Shown here: in pieces, positions 20,600 to 31,232 of the stretch
Layout: every line of letters begins with the position of its first letter
How positions within the stretch are numbered: position 1 is the first letter of the stretch
From: Phalacrocorax aristotelis
Taxonomy: Eukaryota > Chordata > Aves > Suliformes > Phalacrocoracidae
DNA: 64,000 nt
NCBI RefSeq assembly: GCF_949628215.1
Contig: NC_134277.1
Coordinates: 89,083,963 to 89,147,962, forward strand
Reading direction: 5' to 3'
The notes under the pieces: model-generated
Told to the model about the DNA's origin: nothing
The model's database searches: none
Seen by the model: only the letters and a program-made list of their open reading frames with translations
Made by a program: the position numbers and the translations under genes

Positions 20600-20682
20600 G
20601 AATCCGGCCGCCAAACGCGGCAGTAGCGGCCTGCACTGGGTGCCGTGAAGGTGAAGGGTACGGACAGGCACACGGCAGGAAG
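20600..20682 (+). other. ATPSCKMT: Possible non-coding first exon of ATPSCKMT
   Basis: The first ATG in the homologous frame is at 21229, five bases after a good acceptor (ctctag at 21218-21223), so an upstream non-coding exon is needed. Donor candidates in the CpG island are GGAAG|GTACGC (exon ending 20682) and GAAG|GTGAAG (ending 20650). The start site and the chosen donor are inferred, not seen. Confidence 0.4.
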
Positions 20683-21228
20683 GTACGCGCTGCTCCTCTC
20701 CGAAGCGCCTTCAGAAAGCTTTCGGTGTTCACCCCCGCATAGCGAAGTGGTATTGCCCTCCGCGATAAATACTGCCGCCGGGGCACAGGGTGGTGGTGCT
20801 TCGGTTCCGCGGGAGCGGGCAGCGGTAGGGTGGGAGGTCCGGCAGCCGGGGGTGTGCTTGTCGGGGGGGAAAGGTTCCTCCTTAAGGGCAGAGCGGTGGA
20901 TAACTGCTTGGGGACGCTTCTCTGAGCGCGGGGTGGCGGGCGGGACGGTCTATGCCCGCGCTGTTGCGGGGCGTGCTGCTGCCCGGCCGGCTGGGAAGAA
21001 CCATGGGGTTAAATGGAAAGGGCTTTCCTGCCCTGAAACGTTGACCTAGTGCTTCAGCATCTCAAAAGCAGTGGTAGTAATGCTTCACTCGGGTCTAGGG
21101 ATCAGCTAAAGGAATGTACATTTTTTTCCTGGTACTGTATCTCCTTGATATAATACACTGCTTTGTCTTAAGTAAGCTGATAATAAAGCTCTTAAAGAAA
21201 ACCCTCTTTAACATTGTCTCTAGGTGTG

Positions 21229-21507
21229 ATGTCGCAGGCGCCAGCGAGCGAGAGGCAGGCAGTAGGCCTGTGGGAGGATTGTGAGGGCGGCCGCAGAAGG
21301 CGACGCTGGGGGCTGTTCGCCACTGCCGGTGTCGGTGGGAGCTTGGTGGCACTCTATGCTGTGGTCACCCCCTTCGTGACCCCAGCTCTGAGGAAAGTGT
21401 GCCTGCCCTTCGTTCCTGCAACGTCCGCTCAGATCCAGAATGTGCTGAAAATGTTAGAGAACAGAAGCGGCTGTTTAGTTGACATTGGTAGCGGGGATGG
21501 CCGTATT
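21229..21507 (+). CDS. ATPSCKMT: ATPSCKMT coding exon with start codon (residues 1-93)
   Basis: The exon begins at 21224 after ctctag and its ATG is at 21229. It encodes the basic N-terminus, the membrane segment and most of SAM motif I, ending DIGSGDGRI. The donor is ATT|GTAAGT. If the donor is ignored the frame runs on into intron, so the frame past 21507 is not coding. Confidence 0.92.
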
Positions 21508-24500
21508 GTAAGTTATGGGCATCGCCTTCCTTTTATATTGCCTCTCAGAAAAGTGCCACATGCTCTAGTCGTGGCTGCTGTTTGCTCATATTAATGAATA
21601 TCTTGTCCTTGGCATCTGGTGTTCTTGAGCCTTATGAAAAGGCTCAAAGCTGAGAAATGGTTACATTCAGTTTAGATGAGTAATCAATATTTTTTTGTTT
21701 CAGTCTTCCTTGCAGCTTGACAAGGTAGCGTACAAAACGATAACCTCTTCCTGTTGGCTGGAGTGAATTGCATTCACATGAAAAGATGCGATCAAAGTAT
21801 TGGCATTGTGATTGCCAAAGAGCTGTGATTCTACTCAGGTTTATAGCTGCAGCACATGAGGCTGTGAGATTAAACAGCACTGTGCTTTTGGAGCTACAGC
21901 TCTATATTTACTATAAAAGGTGAATAAAGAACAAGAGAGAATGAGAAATGAGTGAGAGATTAAAAAAATGAAAATCCTGGTATTGTTAGAACTGTAGTTT
22001 TTACGCTGTTGTGCAGCGCTGGCTGCCTGGCTTCAAAATCAGTGTGGTAGAACTAGAATAATTACCAAGAGAAATGGTGAGAATCACCAAATGGCCAAAG
22101 TGTGCTTCCAGGACATGGTCTGAAACACAGTTTGTGAAATGTGGTGGCGAGGGTATGGTGGAGGATGATGTGGATTTTTTTTTTGTGCTTCTGATGTTTT
22201 GTGTACTATTTCATAACCGTCTGCTCCAAGTCAGTTTTAGCTACAGGATGATGCAGTAAGTGGGTTTTTGATGGAAACAAGTAAGTTCTCGACTGCTACC
22301 TGTCATGGTTTTAGCTGGGATAGAGTTAATTTTCTTCACTGCAGCTGGCATAGTGCTGTGCTTTGGACTTAGTATGAAACATCATGCCCAGTACATTAAC
22401 TGGGAGGAGCTGGCGGGGGGAGGGAGGCAGCAATCGTGGCTTGGGGACCGGCAGCATTGGTCAGTGAGTGGTGAGCGGTTCTATCATTTGTGTTTGCTTT
22501 TTTCTCTTTCTCCCTTTTCCTTTTTGTTATATTATCATTTTTGTTATTATTATAATAATAACTATAATTATTATTTTATTTTAATTATTAAGCTGTTCTT
22601 ATCTCAACCCCCAAGTTTTTTTTTTTTGCTTTTGCTCTTCCGATTCTCTTCCCCATCCCACAGGGGTGGGGGGAGTGAGCAAGCAGCTGCGTGGTGTTTA
22701 GTTGCTGACTGGGGCTGAATCACGACAGTCCTACCTTGACCTTAGAGGCACGGGTACGTGAGGGAAAAAGTTAACATACTGGGCATGACGTTACATGATA
22801 TGGAATATCCCTTTGGCCAGTTTGAATCCGCTCTCTCAGCTGTGCCCCCTCCCCTCCCGGCTTCTTGTGCACCTGGCAGAGCATGGGAAGCTGCAAAAGT
22901 CCTTGACTGCTACAAACACTACCCAGCAACAACTAAAACATTGGTGTGTTATCAACATTATTTTCATACGAAGTCCAAAGCACAGCACTATGCCAGCTGC
23001 AGTGAAGGAAAATTTCTATCCCCGTGAAAACCATGACACTACCTTTGTCCATATTTTGGGTGAATGAGTCAATCATCTGCCACACTAAAAAATTCGAGTT
23101 GGAAATCCAAATCTGTGAAGGTGGCTTAGAAGAAATTGTGCCAGAGTAAGAAACGGAAAAGCCCGTAGGTACAAGAGAACTGCAGTTTCTGATGCTCTCT
23201 GCTCAGTATTCTGGCAGCTGATCCTCATCTGAGGCATCTAATTTGACTGGTTACTGCGTGCTTAATTCTGATTTTATATATATATACACACACGCACATA
23301 TATGGGTAAAAATGTCAGATTCTTTTAGTGTATTTGCAAATGCTGTGTGCATGATGGAAGGCGCATTATTTCAATAGTGTGAAACACACTGTCCGGGTAA
23401 TTGTGCTTGATAAGTTCTGTTAAGAAATGTGTACTTCTTCCTGATTTCACCTTGCCTGTTCTGTAATTCATAGCTAAATTATCATTTAAACCTTAATTTT
23501 AGAAACTGGTGTCTTTTTCTATTTTCCTTAACCTTTTTCATCTTCTAAAAATCAGTAGGCTTTGATCTTGTTTGAAGACCCTTGCAATATAGTTTCACAA
23601 TTCTAAATCTTAATGTCTAATTCAGAGGAATGTCTTTGAAAATCTGTTATCTGAATTACCTTTTGCTTTTTAAAATGATATATGAAGCTTAGCATTGGAT
23701 GAAAGCTATACTGTGAGATTTATGTGGGTTTCTTTCAGTTTTTTAACCTACATTTAAATTTTTGACCTACCTTTTTTAAAATGTAGGTCAACACATTACT
23801 TCCATACTCTTTCTATTGGGAGGTCATTTTGCCTGTTTCAGGGGTCTCTTGAGTGCCTACCCATCACTGCTTTTCAAATAATTTAAGTGCTCTAATTTTG
23901 AGCTTTTCTGCTTGTGTATTTCACTGTTCTCTCCATGGTCCTTTTTGGTACTGTTTAATTCCAAGGCAGTGTCATGAATATGTTTAATTAAACTTTTATA
24001 TAAATCATAGATATACTGCGGGCTTTCAGCCTTGTCCTGTGTCGTGGTTTAACCCCAGTCAGCAACCAGGCACTGCCCAGCAGCTTGATCAGCCTCCCCC
24101 CGGTGGGGTGGGGGAGAGGGTTGGAAGAGTAAAAGTGAAAAAACTTGTGGGTTGAGATAAGAACAGTTTAATGATTGAAATAAAATGCAATAATAATAAA
24201 TTGTAATGAAAAGGACAACAGCAAAGAGAGGAACAAAACCCAGGAAAAACAAGCGATGCAACAACTCACCACCTGCCAAGTGATGCCCAGCCAGTCCCTG
24301 CGCAGCGATTGCTGCCCCATGGCCAACTCCCCACAGCTTATATACCGAGCATGATGTCATATGGTATGGAATATCCCTTTGGCCAGTTGGGCTCAGCTGT
24401 CCTGGCCGTGCCCCCTCCCAGCTTCTTGCGTACCTCTTTGCTGGCAGGGCATGGGAAGCTGAAAAGTCCTTGACTTAGTATAAGCACTGCTTAGCAAGAA

Positions 24501-27500
24501 CTAAAACATAAGTGTGTTATTAACATTATTCTCATAATAAATCCAAAACACAGCACTACACCAGCTACTAGGAAGAAAATTAACTCTATCCCAGCTGAAA
24601 TGAGGACACCTTGTGAATGTTTTAAGTGGTTCCTTTTGTTCTATATACATATATATATATAAAAATTTCAAAGGGACTAGTCAATTAGTAAAATATAGTT
24701 TGAGTTTTTGTTCATTATACTAATAATCTGTTGGGGATTAAAATGTGAGTGACTTACAAAAGTGTATTCTTTTGATTTATATTGTAAATAAAACTATACG
24801 CTCCTACTTAGATGAATATACTTTCTCTGGTTCGAAGTGACGATTTGTTTTCTTCCTTGTAGGTGATAGCAGCTGCAAAAAGGGGATTCAAAGCTGTTGG
24901 TTATGAATTAAATCCCTGGCTAGTCTGGTACTCCAGATACCGTGCCTGGAGAGATGGGGTACATCAGAACACCAAATTTTATATTTCAGACTTATGGAAG
25001 GTAGGTAGTGCAGTATGTAAGAACAAGTCTGGATTTTTTGAGAGATTTCTATTATTTGGAAATAGCTTCCTGAAAGAACCAGAATGCTGCCTGGCCAGAA
25101 GGTGCTGTGTTGGACTTTGAGAAAAGCACTCAAGCCCGTGGAAATGAAGTTCAGAGCACAATACACTGCTCTGCTGGTTTTGTGCTTCAGTGAAGTGCTG
25201 TCCTTTTTCAGTACAGGCTCCTCAAGCGTGCTCAGACATGCTTGTGCCTGAAGAATGACATGGGGTGCCGTAATGTCAGGCACTGAGAGCTGATTCTGTG
25301 GAGTCAGTAACAAGACTTACCTAATATGCAAGATCACAACCTCATCTGACGTTTCATTAGACATGTTCTTGTCTAGCTGTGCAATGTGTTACCTGGTTTT
25401 GAGTGTTGCTTTAGGGTAACTTACATACATGTGACTGAGGTTTTTTGATAATTTTCAATCATTTGAGTCACAATTCCTTCTTTAACAAGGCACACTTTTT
25501 TGGGTCATACTTAGGTGGGCCTCTCCCCTGCTATTTGTGTCAAAGATATGGGGTTTTCGACTTTGTTGTTGTTGTTGTGGGTTTGGTTTGGTTTTTTTAA
25601 GAATGGTGTTTTGTAATGGGTAAAGTGGATACCAGGAATTCTGGGGAGAAGTGTGAATGTACTGTCTTTATCTTTGTTCAGAGAGGAGCACAGGAAAACT
25701 TCATGGCACTGACTGGAAGAACCCAGGCATTGGAATGCCTGGCAAGTCTTTATAGCTAGCTAATATTTTACAAAAGTGGGGGTAAACTTAAAACATATGT
25801 CATTTTAACATATACAGGAGTTATGAAAAAACTTAGTCATGAGTAAAATCATGTAGGTATTTTCTAAATTAATACTTTCTGTGCTATTAGAATTGGTGCC
25901 ATGTTCTTGGCCAGGCGGTAGAAGTTTTCTGCTGTTCAGCAATATAAAGTTGTCTTTATCTGGAAATCTGTGTGATGAAAAGTTGATATGGGATCTCCTT
26001 CCTTTTTTTTAGTTTAAATCCCTGTTGAAAGGGGCTCAGTTAGAAGGATTAGGGGAAAAGAATAGTGAGAACTTCTCCAGATATAAATGCCATTTTCATT
26101 AAGACTTGTTCTTGAATTTTTTTTAGGTTTCTTTCTCCCATTATACAAATGTTGTTGTTTTTGGGGTACCTCAAATGGTAAGTTTACTATTTTTACATCG
26201 TTTAATTACTTTAATACCAAGGCATTCAGTGTTAGTACATTCAACTGCAAAATGAACCAACCTGCAGAATGTCAAAGGTAGTCAGTACTAATATTTTGCT
26301 ATTTCATTGTTGCTTACTAATGTCCGTGATAAAATATGTGACAGCATGTGGACTGGAGCTTTGAAAATATGCATATTTTTTTGATAGGTATTTTCTGTCC
26401 ATTAGTTCAGAACCAAAATGAAAACTGCTGTGCTGAAGTTGCTTGAGGGGAAGGTGATAAACTGGTTCTTGAAAATTTCAGTTTTTCATTCTGAAAAAAC
26501 GAGGAGGTTGCAGGGAGAGGATGGAGTAGGAAAGTGTCTACAGTTGATTTTTGGGAACCTTGTTAGAGGAGAGTATTGAACTTTGCTAATGAGGTTCTCA
26601 AAAATCCAGATCACCTCAAATAGGCCAGCAGCTGGCATATTGAAATAATCTCATGCCCATGTTAGACTGTAAGAGTTTAGGAAGGGAGACAAATACTTCA
26701 GGTGTAATTGTTAGAGCACAAGTCCACAAATTCTTTGCCCTTTAGGAAAGCTTTGCAGCCTATGTTCATTGTGCCCCTGGGGAAAATGCGTTCTTCAAAA
26801 CTGGTGCATAAAATGAGTTGTGTAGTGACTGCTTGAGTGATATATTCGATAAATTCAGCCAGACTATACATTCCCTTTGGCTTTTGGCTTGATCTAGTTT
26901 TCTTTTTCTTTTCACCAGAAGAGAGAAAAATCTTAAATATTGAAATACTCTTGATATTTTGATTTAGTAGAATCTTCTATATAGGTTGAATCCATATGGA
27001 GGAGCAAAACAAATATACTTCTGTATTGCTTCTTCCTCTACTAAGGCAGACGTGGGGTGGAGTGAAGAGCTTTATGTGATGCTATGCTGTACAGTATACA
27101 CTGGTAATATTTCTGTAGTAGTAACGGGAAGATGCAGCAAGGAGCATTGTAAAGCTTCCCTATTCTCTGCTTGTTTTTTAAAGTGTTGGAATTAAATACC
27201 TACTCCAGATTCAAATTGTAATGTGTGTTGGAAACTGAAGAAAAAATGCATTTGCCCCTGTACTTTTGGGGGGGGTGTATTAGTGAGAACTACGATGTTG
27301 TGCTGCAGATGTTGCCAGGTTTGGATGTTACGTGCTCTCTAGCTTGAGTTCCAGGAGGGGGCAGTATAAAGATTTGAATTTGCAGTCAGAAATTCTGCAG
27401 TTGCACTGAGGGGAAAAGTGAGGGTGAAAAAGGATATTTCAGTAAACTAGAAATAAACAAATGCCCTGGGAAAATGTGGGTAAACCTAGCAGAAATACTG

Positions 27501-30500
27501 GCTTAACTTTAAATGTGATATTATAAAGTGGGATAGATTAGTAACAGATAACGATAGAAGGAGTAGCTATAGGGCTCAGAATAACTTCAGTAAATTCAGT
27601 AAGTAGTAGGCTAAATTATTCCAGTAAAAATACTGTCATAAATATAACGGATCCAAACATGTGAAGTACTGTGTTTCCTGAGCATTCATTTGCTCGTGAT
27701 CCCGTTTAAATTTACTTCAGAAGTTGTAAACACTTAGCCTCCTGAATGATTAAGCATTGGTTTTCTAGATACTTGAATGCATTTTCTGTTTGGGGATTGT
27801 GTTTTTTTTTTTTTGAGGGCAATAGATCTATTTAGCTTTTTTAATACTACTGGTCTGATTTGATGCTGTCACACAGTGCTTTTATTTCATATCCAAGATT
27901 AGCACACAGAATTTGGATTTATTGATCTTCAGGGAAGACTGAGGCCTCTCTGTTCTTGCAAGCATCGGGGTGAAAGTGTGTTTATGAGTCATTGCAGAGA
28001 GACTTTTACTTGTTCAGGGTGGAATGACAGAATTCTTACAGGTGTTCATGTTCACAGCTTCTGTGTATCTTAACTGATTATATTCTGTACAAAAGGTTTA
28101 CTAAACTGTTCACTTATGTAGACATACCAAAAAACCCCAACCCTGGCTTGATATAAAACATAGTATGATTATAACACCTAATGTTACAGAGAGATTTAGC
28201 TTAAAAACTGGTTTTACTGTTTGGTTCAAGGATACAATTCTTTTTGGCTGAACTGTTAATGATGTTTTCTAATTTGAGCTAATAGAGACATGAAATGTCA
28301 CTGATTTTCATAATTACTCATTAAAAATTAGGCTATATTTGTAATTTCTATAACAACTTAGTTCATCCTTTTCTGGTGTCTCAGCTCAGTTTGAGATGCC
28401 AAAGAGGGCTTATTTTTCTAGTTTATTTAAGGTGTAGTAGCAAAAATGTTTAAAAGCATTTGCTGTGTGTATGAAATCAGAGCATAGAATGCTTAAAAAT
28501 ACTCAGAGGTAACTCTTTTATATATTAGATCTATGGCTATAATTTTTGTGAAATATTCCATTGTAAGCTTAAATGTAGCTATAATAGGATGTTACATCAA
28601 AGGCACACCCTGTACGTATGTGATAGTGGAAGCTGTCTGCAGCCTTTGGAAATATATTTTCTTCAGTCTTGTTTTCTAATAATGCTCTGTTGTGTTTTTT
28701 TGCTTTTTGGTGAAAGTTTTATGTACTTTGTCCTTCATGACTTGAATTGAGCTGTATTTGTAAATAATTACTGTCCTTTTAACCTTTTAAAATCTAAATG
28801 TTATGTCATGATATCAAAATAAATAGATATTTACATGTAATAGAAGTTACCTGTGGAGCTTGCTGTTATAATTACTCCCTGAAATAGACACAGTATGAAT
28901 AAAAGGAATTCCAAATGGATGTTCACTGATCTGCTTAAGCATAACATCAGATTTTTCCAGAGGACAAAAATGGCTAAATCTGTCAAGTTTCATTTTTTTC
29001 TTTTTCCCAGAACATAATCACTCTCTGGGATGGGAAGAAAATTACTTTGAAGTCTAGATGTGTTAATTCACTTAATCCATAGCAGAATTTGTGAAGTATT
29101 TACTGGAGATAGAGTATCTGACTAGGCAGGGTGTTGCTGTGTTCTGGAAGAGTAGTGATATTTCCCTTGACTTGCATACCTACTCAATTTTTGCAAATGG
29201 AGGAAAGCTAGACTGTAGGTGTTTAACCAAGGAGAGTTGCACAGTGGTATTTGACATGGTCCTGCCAACATCCTTCTCTCCATATTGGAGAGAGATGGAT
29301 TTGATGGGTGGACTTGTTCGGTGGGTAAGGAATTGGCTAGATGGTCACATCCAGAGAGGGGTGGTCAATGGCTTGATGTCCAGATGGAGACTGGCGGCAA
29401 GTGCTGTCCCTCGGGAGTCGTATTGGGACCAGCACTGTTTAATATCTTCATCAATGACACAGTGGGATCAACTGCACCCTCAGCAAGTTTGCAGATGACA
29501 CCAAGCTGAGTGGTACAGCTGACATGCTTGAGGGATGGGATGTCATCCAGAGAGACCTGGACAAGCTCAAGAAGTGGGCCCATGTGAACTTCATGAGGTT
29601 CAATGAGGCCAAGTGAAGGTCCTGCACCTGGATTGGGGCAACCCCTGGTATCAATACAGGCCAGGGATGAAGAGATTGAGAGCTGCCCTGCAGAGAAGGA
29701 CTTGGGGGTACTGGTGGATGAAAAGCTGGACATGAGCCAACAATGCACTAAGAGCCCATGAAACCAGCTGTATCCTGGGCTGCATCAAAGGAAGCATGGC
29801 CAGCAGGTCGAGGGAGGTGATTCTGCCCCTCTACTCTGCTCTGGTGAGACCCCACCTGGAGTGCTGTGTCCAGCTCTGGGGTCTTCGGCACAGGAAAGAC
29901 ATGGACCTGCTGGAGCGGGTCCAGAGGAGGGCCGCAAAAATAGTCGGAGGTATGGAACACTTCTATGAAGAGAGGCTGAGAGAGTTGGGGTGGTTCAGCC
30001 TGGAAAAGAGAAGGCTCTGGGGAGACTTTATTGTGGCCTTTCATAATTGAAGTGGGCTTATAAGAAAGGTGGGGACAAACTTTTTAGTAGGCCCTGTTGC
30101 GATAGGACAAGGGGTAACGGTTTTAAACTAGAAGAGGGTAGATTGAGACTAGATATAAGGAAGAAATTTTTTTACAGTGAGGGTGATGAAACACTGGAAC
30201 AGGTTTCCCAGAGAGGTGGCAGACGTCCCATCCCTGGAAATGTTCAAGGTCAGGTTGGACGGGGCTCTGAGCAACCTGATCTGGCTGAAGATGACCCTGC
30301 TCACTGCAGGGGATTTGGACTAGATGACCTTTAAAGGTCCTTTGCAACCCAAACTATTCTATGATTCTCTAATTCTGTATGCTGTTCCATACAGTGCTGC
30401 TGCAGGGGCTTACATGTGTATGTCACCAGGCTGGAGCCAGCAAAGCTTAGCTTCAGTAGTATTTAACATACCAGTACTTTACCATACAGTGACAGCAGAA

Positions 30501-31232
30501 TGTTTGCTTTGGGTTGTTGGCTGTGTGATGTTTTGAGTGTCCCAGGATCTGTCTTGGGATTAGACTGGAAATTGAGAGGCACTGGCTTTTGAGTATCACA
30601 AAATGGTTGATGTGACTTGGAGTGTCATAAATAGCATAAATTCAGGGAGCTGAAATTCCATTCTCTACAGAGAAGAATCCTACTGAAGAGAATAATGAAT
30701 TGAAACATGCAAAGTATTTTCTTAATTTGTGCATTGGTTTGGTGTTTTTTTTTTTTTTTTAATCTAAGGGATTGTCTACAGGTTTTGATCGGCTTTTTAG
30801 AATTTAGGGTTACTGTTTTCTTGATATCACCAATCAGGGCACAATGACCATTTCCTAATTTTAGATATTCTTTGTCAAGGCATCAAAGCCAAAATGTATA
30901 TCATGAATACTTACCTAAATTTCTTTCCAAAAAACCCTCAGAGATTGGACTTCTCTTGAACACTTGTATTAGGTTCTAAAGAGAATGCTTCTGTTTTTTA
31001 CTGCTTCTGAAAGCTTTTTATTGTTGCTCAACAGATGCCACAGTTGGAGAAGAAGCTGGAAGAAGAACTTGAGTGTAATGCCAGAATCGTTGCCTGTCGT
31101 TTTCCTTTCCCTTGCTGGATCCCAGATCATACTACTGGAGAGGGAATAGACACTGTGTGGGCCTATGATTTGAAGTGTTCTAGAGGATGTGAAACAAAAA
31201 GCTTGGAAATTACACCAGAGGCAGAATCCTAA
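21229..31232 (+). CDS. ATPSCKMT: ATPSCKMT (FAM173B), ATP synthase c-subunit lysine methyltransferase, 4 coding exons
   Basis: In mammals this mitochondrial inner-membrane enzyme uses S-adenosylmethionine to methylate a lysine of the ATP synthase c-subunit. Exons are 21229-21507, 24863-25000, 26127-26177 and 31035-31232, joined in phase 0 to 221 residues (human 233). A five-arginine cluster (22-26) precedes one hydrophobic membrane segment (about 27-49). Then come conserved [18 protein letters not shown] motif [10 protein letters not shown] (84-92), the family signature [18 protein letters not shown] (from 106), [17 protein letters not shown], and ACRFPFP and [11 protein letters not shown] near the C-terminus. 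The N-terminal 26 residues differ strongly from the human ones, and the last 20 also diverge. The ATG with G at -3 is the first in frame after the acceptor. Intron 2 holds three LTR pieces and intron 4 a CR1. Confidence 0.94.
22301..22730 (+). mobile_element. LTR-3, internally deleted, in ATPSCKMT intron 2
   Basis: It starts TGTCATGGTTTTAGCTGG and ends near gctgaatcacgaca. At 22380/22381 about 170 bp of the family sequence is missing, and the read jumps directly to atcatgcccagtacatt. It carries an AT-rich block (22540-22590) also present in weaker form in LTR-4. CTACC flanks it at 22296-22300 and 22731-22735. Sense orientation relative to ATPSCKMT. Confidence 0.8.
22770..23038 (-). mobile_element. 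LTR-3b, 5' half of an LTR in inverse orientation
   Basis: Read on minus from 23038, it starts TGTCATGGTTTTCACGG, continues through the ggatattccatatcat block and stops after tcatgcccagtatgttaact. It contains the roughly 170 bp that LTR-3 lacks. CTACC follows it at 23039-23043. Over their first 80 bases LTR-3 and LTR-3b are closer to each other than either is to LTR-4. Confidence 0.8.
23274..23303. repeat. TA/CA microsatellite in ATPSCKMT intron 2
   Basis: Alternating tatatatata, then cacacacgcaca, then tatatg. Simple repeat. Confidence 0.85.
24036..24608 (-). mobile_element. LTR-4, solo LTR in ATPSCKMT intron 2
   Basis: On the minus strand it starts TGTCCTCATTTCAGCTGGG and ends near ttaaaccacgacacagg. 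CCTTGT at 24030-24035 and again at 24609-24614 forms a perfect 6-bp target-site duplication, as expected for ERVK-like integration. About 573 bp, antisense to ATPSCKMT and about 250 bp before its second coding exon. Confidence 0.88.
24863..25000 (+). CDS. ATPSCKMT: ATPSCKMT coding exon, residues 94-139
   Basis: The acceptor is tcttccttgtag|GTG and the donor is AAG|GTAGGT. It encodes [18 protein letters not shown] through FYISDLWK, the middle of the methyltransferase fold and the best-conserved part of the family. Confidence 0.95.
25001..26126 (+). other. ATPSCKMT: ATPSCKMT intron 3
   Basis: AT-rich intron with a short (GTT)n tract near 25563-25577. No repeat family or RNA gene recognised. 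Confidence 0.8.
26127..26177 (+). CDS. ATPSCKMT: ATPSCKMT 51-nt coding exon, residues 140-156
   Basis: The acceptor is a T-rich tract ending ttttag and the donor is ATG|GTAAGT. It encodes the 17 residues [17 protein letters not shown]. Without it the reading frame would still be open, but a conserved strand of the fold would be lost. Confidence 0.94.
26178..29248 (+). other. ATPSCKMT: ATPSCKMT intron 4, part before the CR1
   Basis: AT-rich sequence with homopolymer T runs (for example near 27807). Nothing coding or repetitive recognised. Confidence 0.7.
29249..30367 (+). mobile_element. CR1 retrotransposon, 3' 1.1 kb with decayed ORF2
   Basis: It encodes broken pieces of CR1 reverse transcriptase in shifting frames: [26 protein letters not shown] (catalytic DD retained), then [49 protein letters not shown] and SDRTRGNG-like remnants. 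It ends in aaaggtcctttgcaaccc and ctatgattct. At least two frame changes and internal stops make it a dead copy. It is 5'-truncated within the reverse transcriptase and sense to ATPSCKMT in intron 4. Confidence 0.93.
31035..31232 (+). CDS. ATPSCKMT: ATPSCKMT last coding exon, residues 157-221
   Basis: The acceptor is gctcaacag|ATG. It encodes [19 protein letters not shown], then ACRFPFPCW and [11 protein letters not shown], then a divergent tail ending EAES and TAA (31230-31232). Confidence 0.94.
   Translation: MPQLEKKLEEELECNARIVACRFPFPCWIPDHTTGEGIDTVWAYDLKCSRGCETKSLEITPEAES

Larger units (their letters stand above)
20315..20700. promoter_or_regulatory. Bidirectional promoter between CCT5 and ATPSCKMT
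   Basis: The CCT5 ATG lies at 20314 reading left, and the ATPSCKMT transcript must start to the right, so the two start sites are only a few hundred bases apart. An NRF1-like palindromic site (cgcgcctgcgcagc, 20414-20427) lies about 100 nt upstream of the CCT5 ATG. No clear TATA box was seen at a useful position. NRF1 would suit co-regulation of a proteostasis gene and a mitochondrial gene, but that is inference. Confidence 0.75.

Noticed and set aside
20645-21049. Plus-strand 134-codon open frame in the CpG island
   Set aside because: No ATG start at 20645 (it begins with GTG), low-complexity GC-rich translation, and out of context with the clear acceptor at 21223.
29091-30334. Open frames that look like a reverse-transcriptase gene
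   Set aside because: They are fragments of a dead CR1 copy with frame changes and stops. Annotated as a mobile element, not as a gene.
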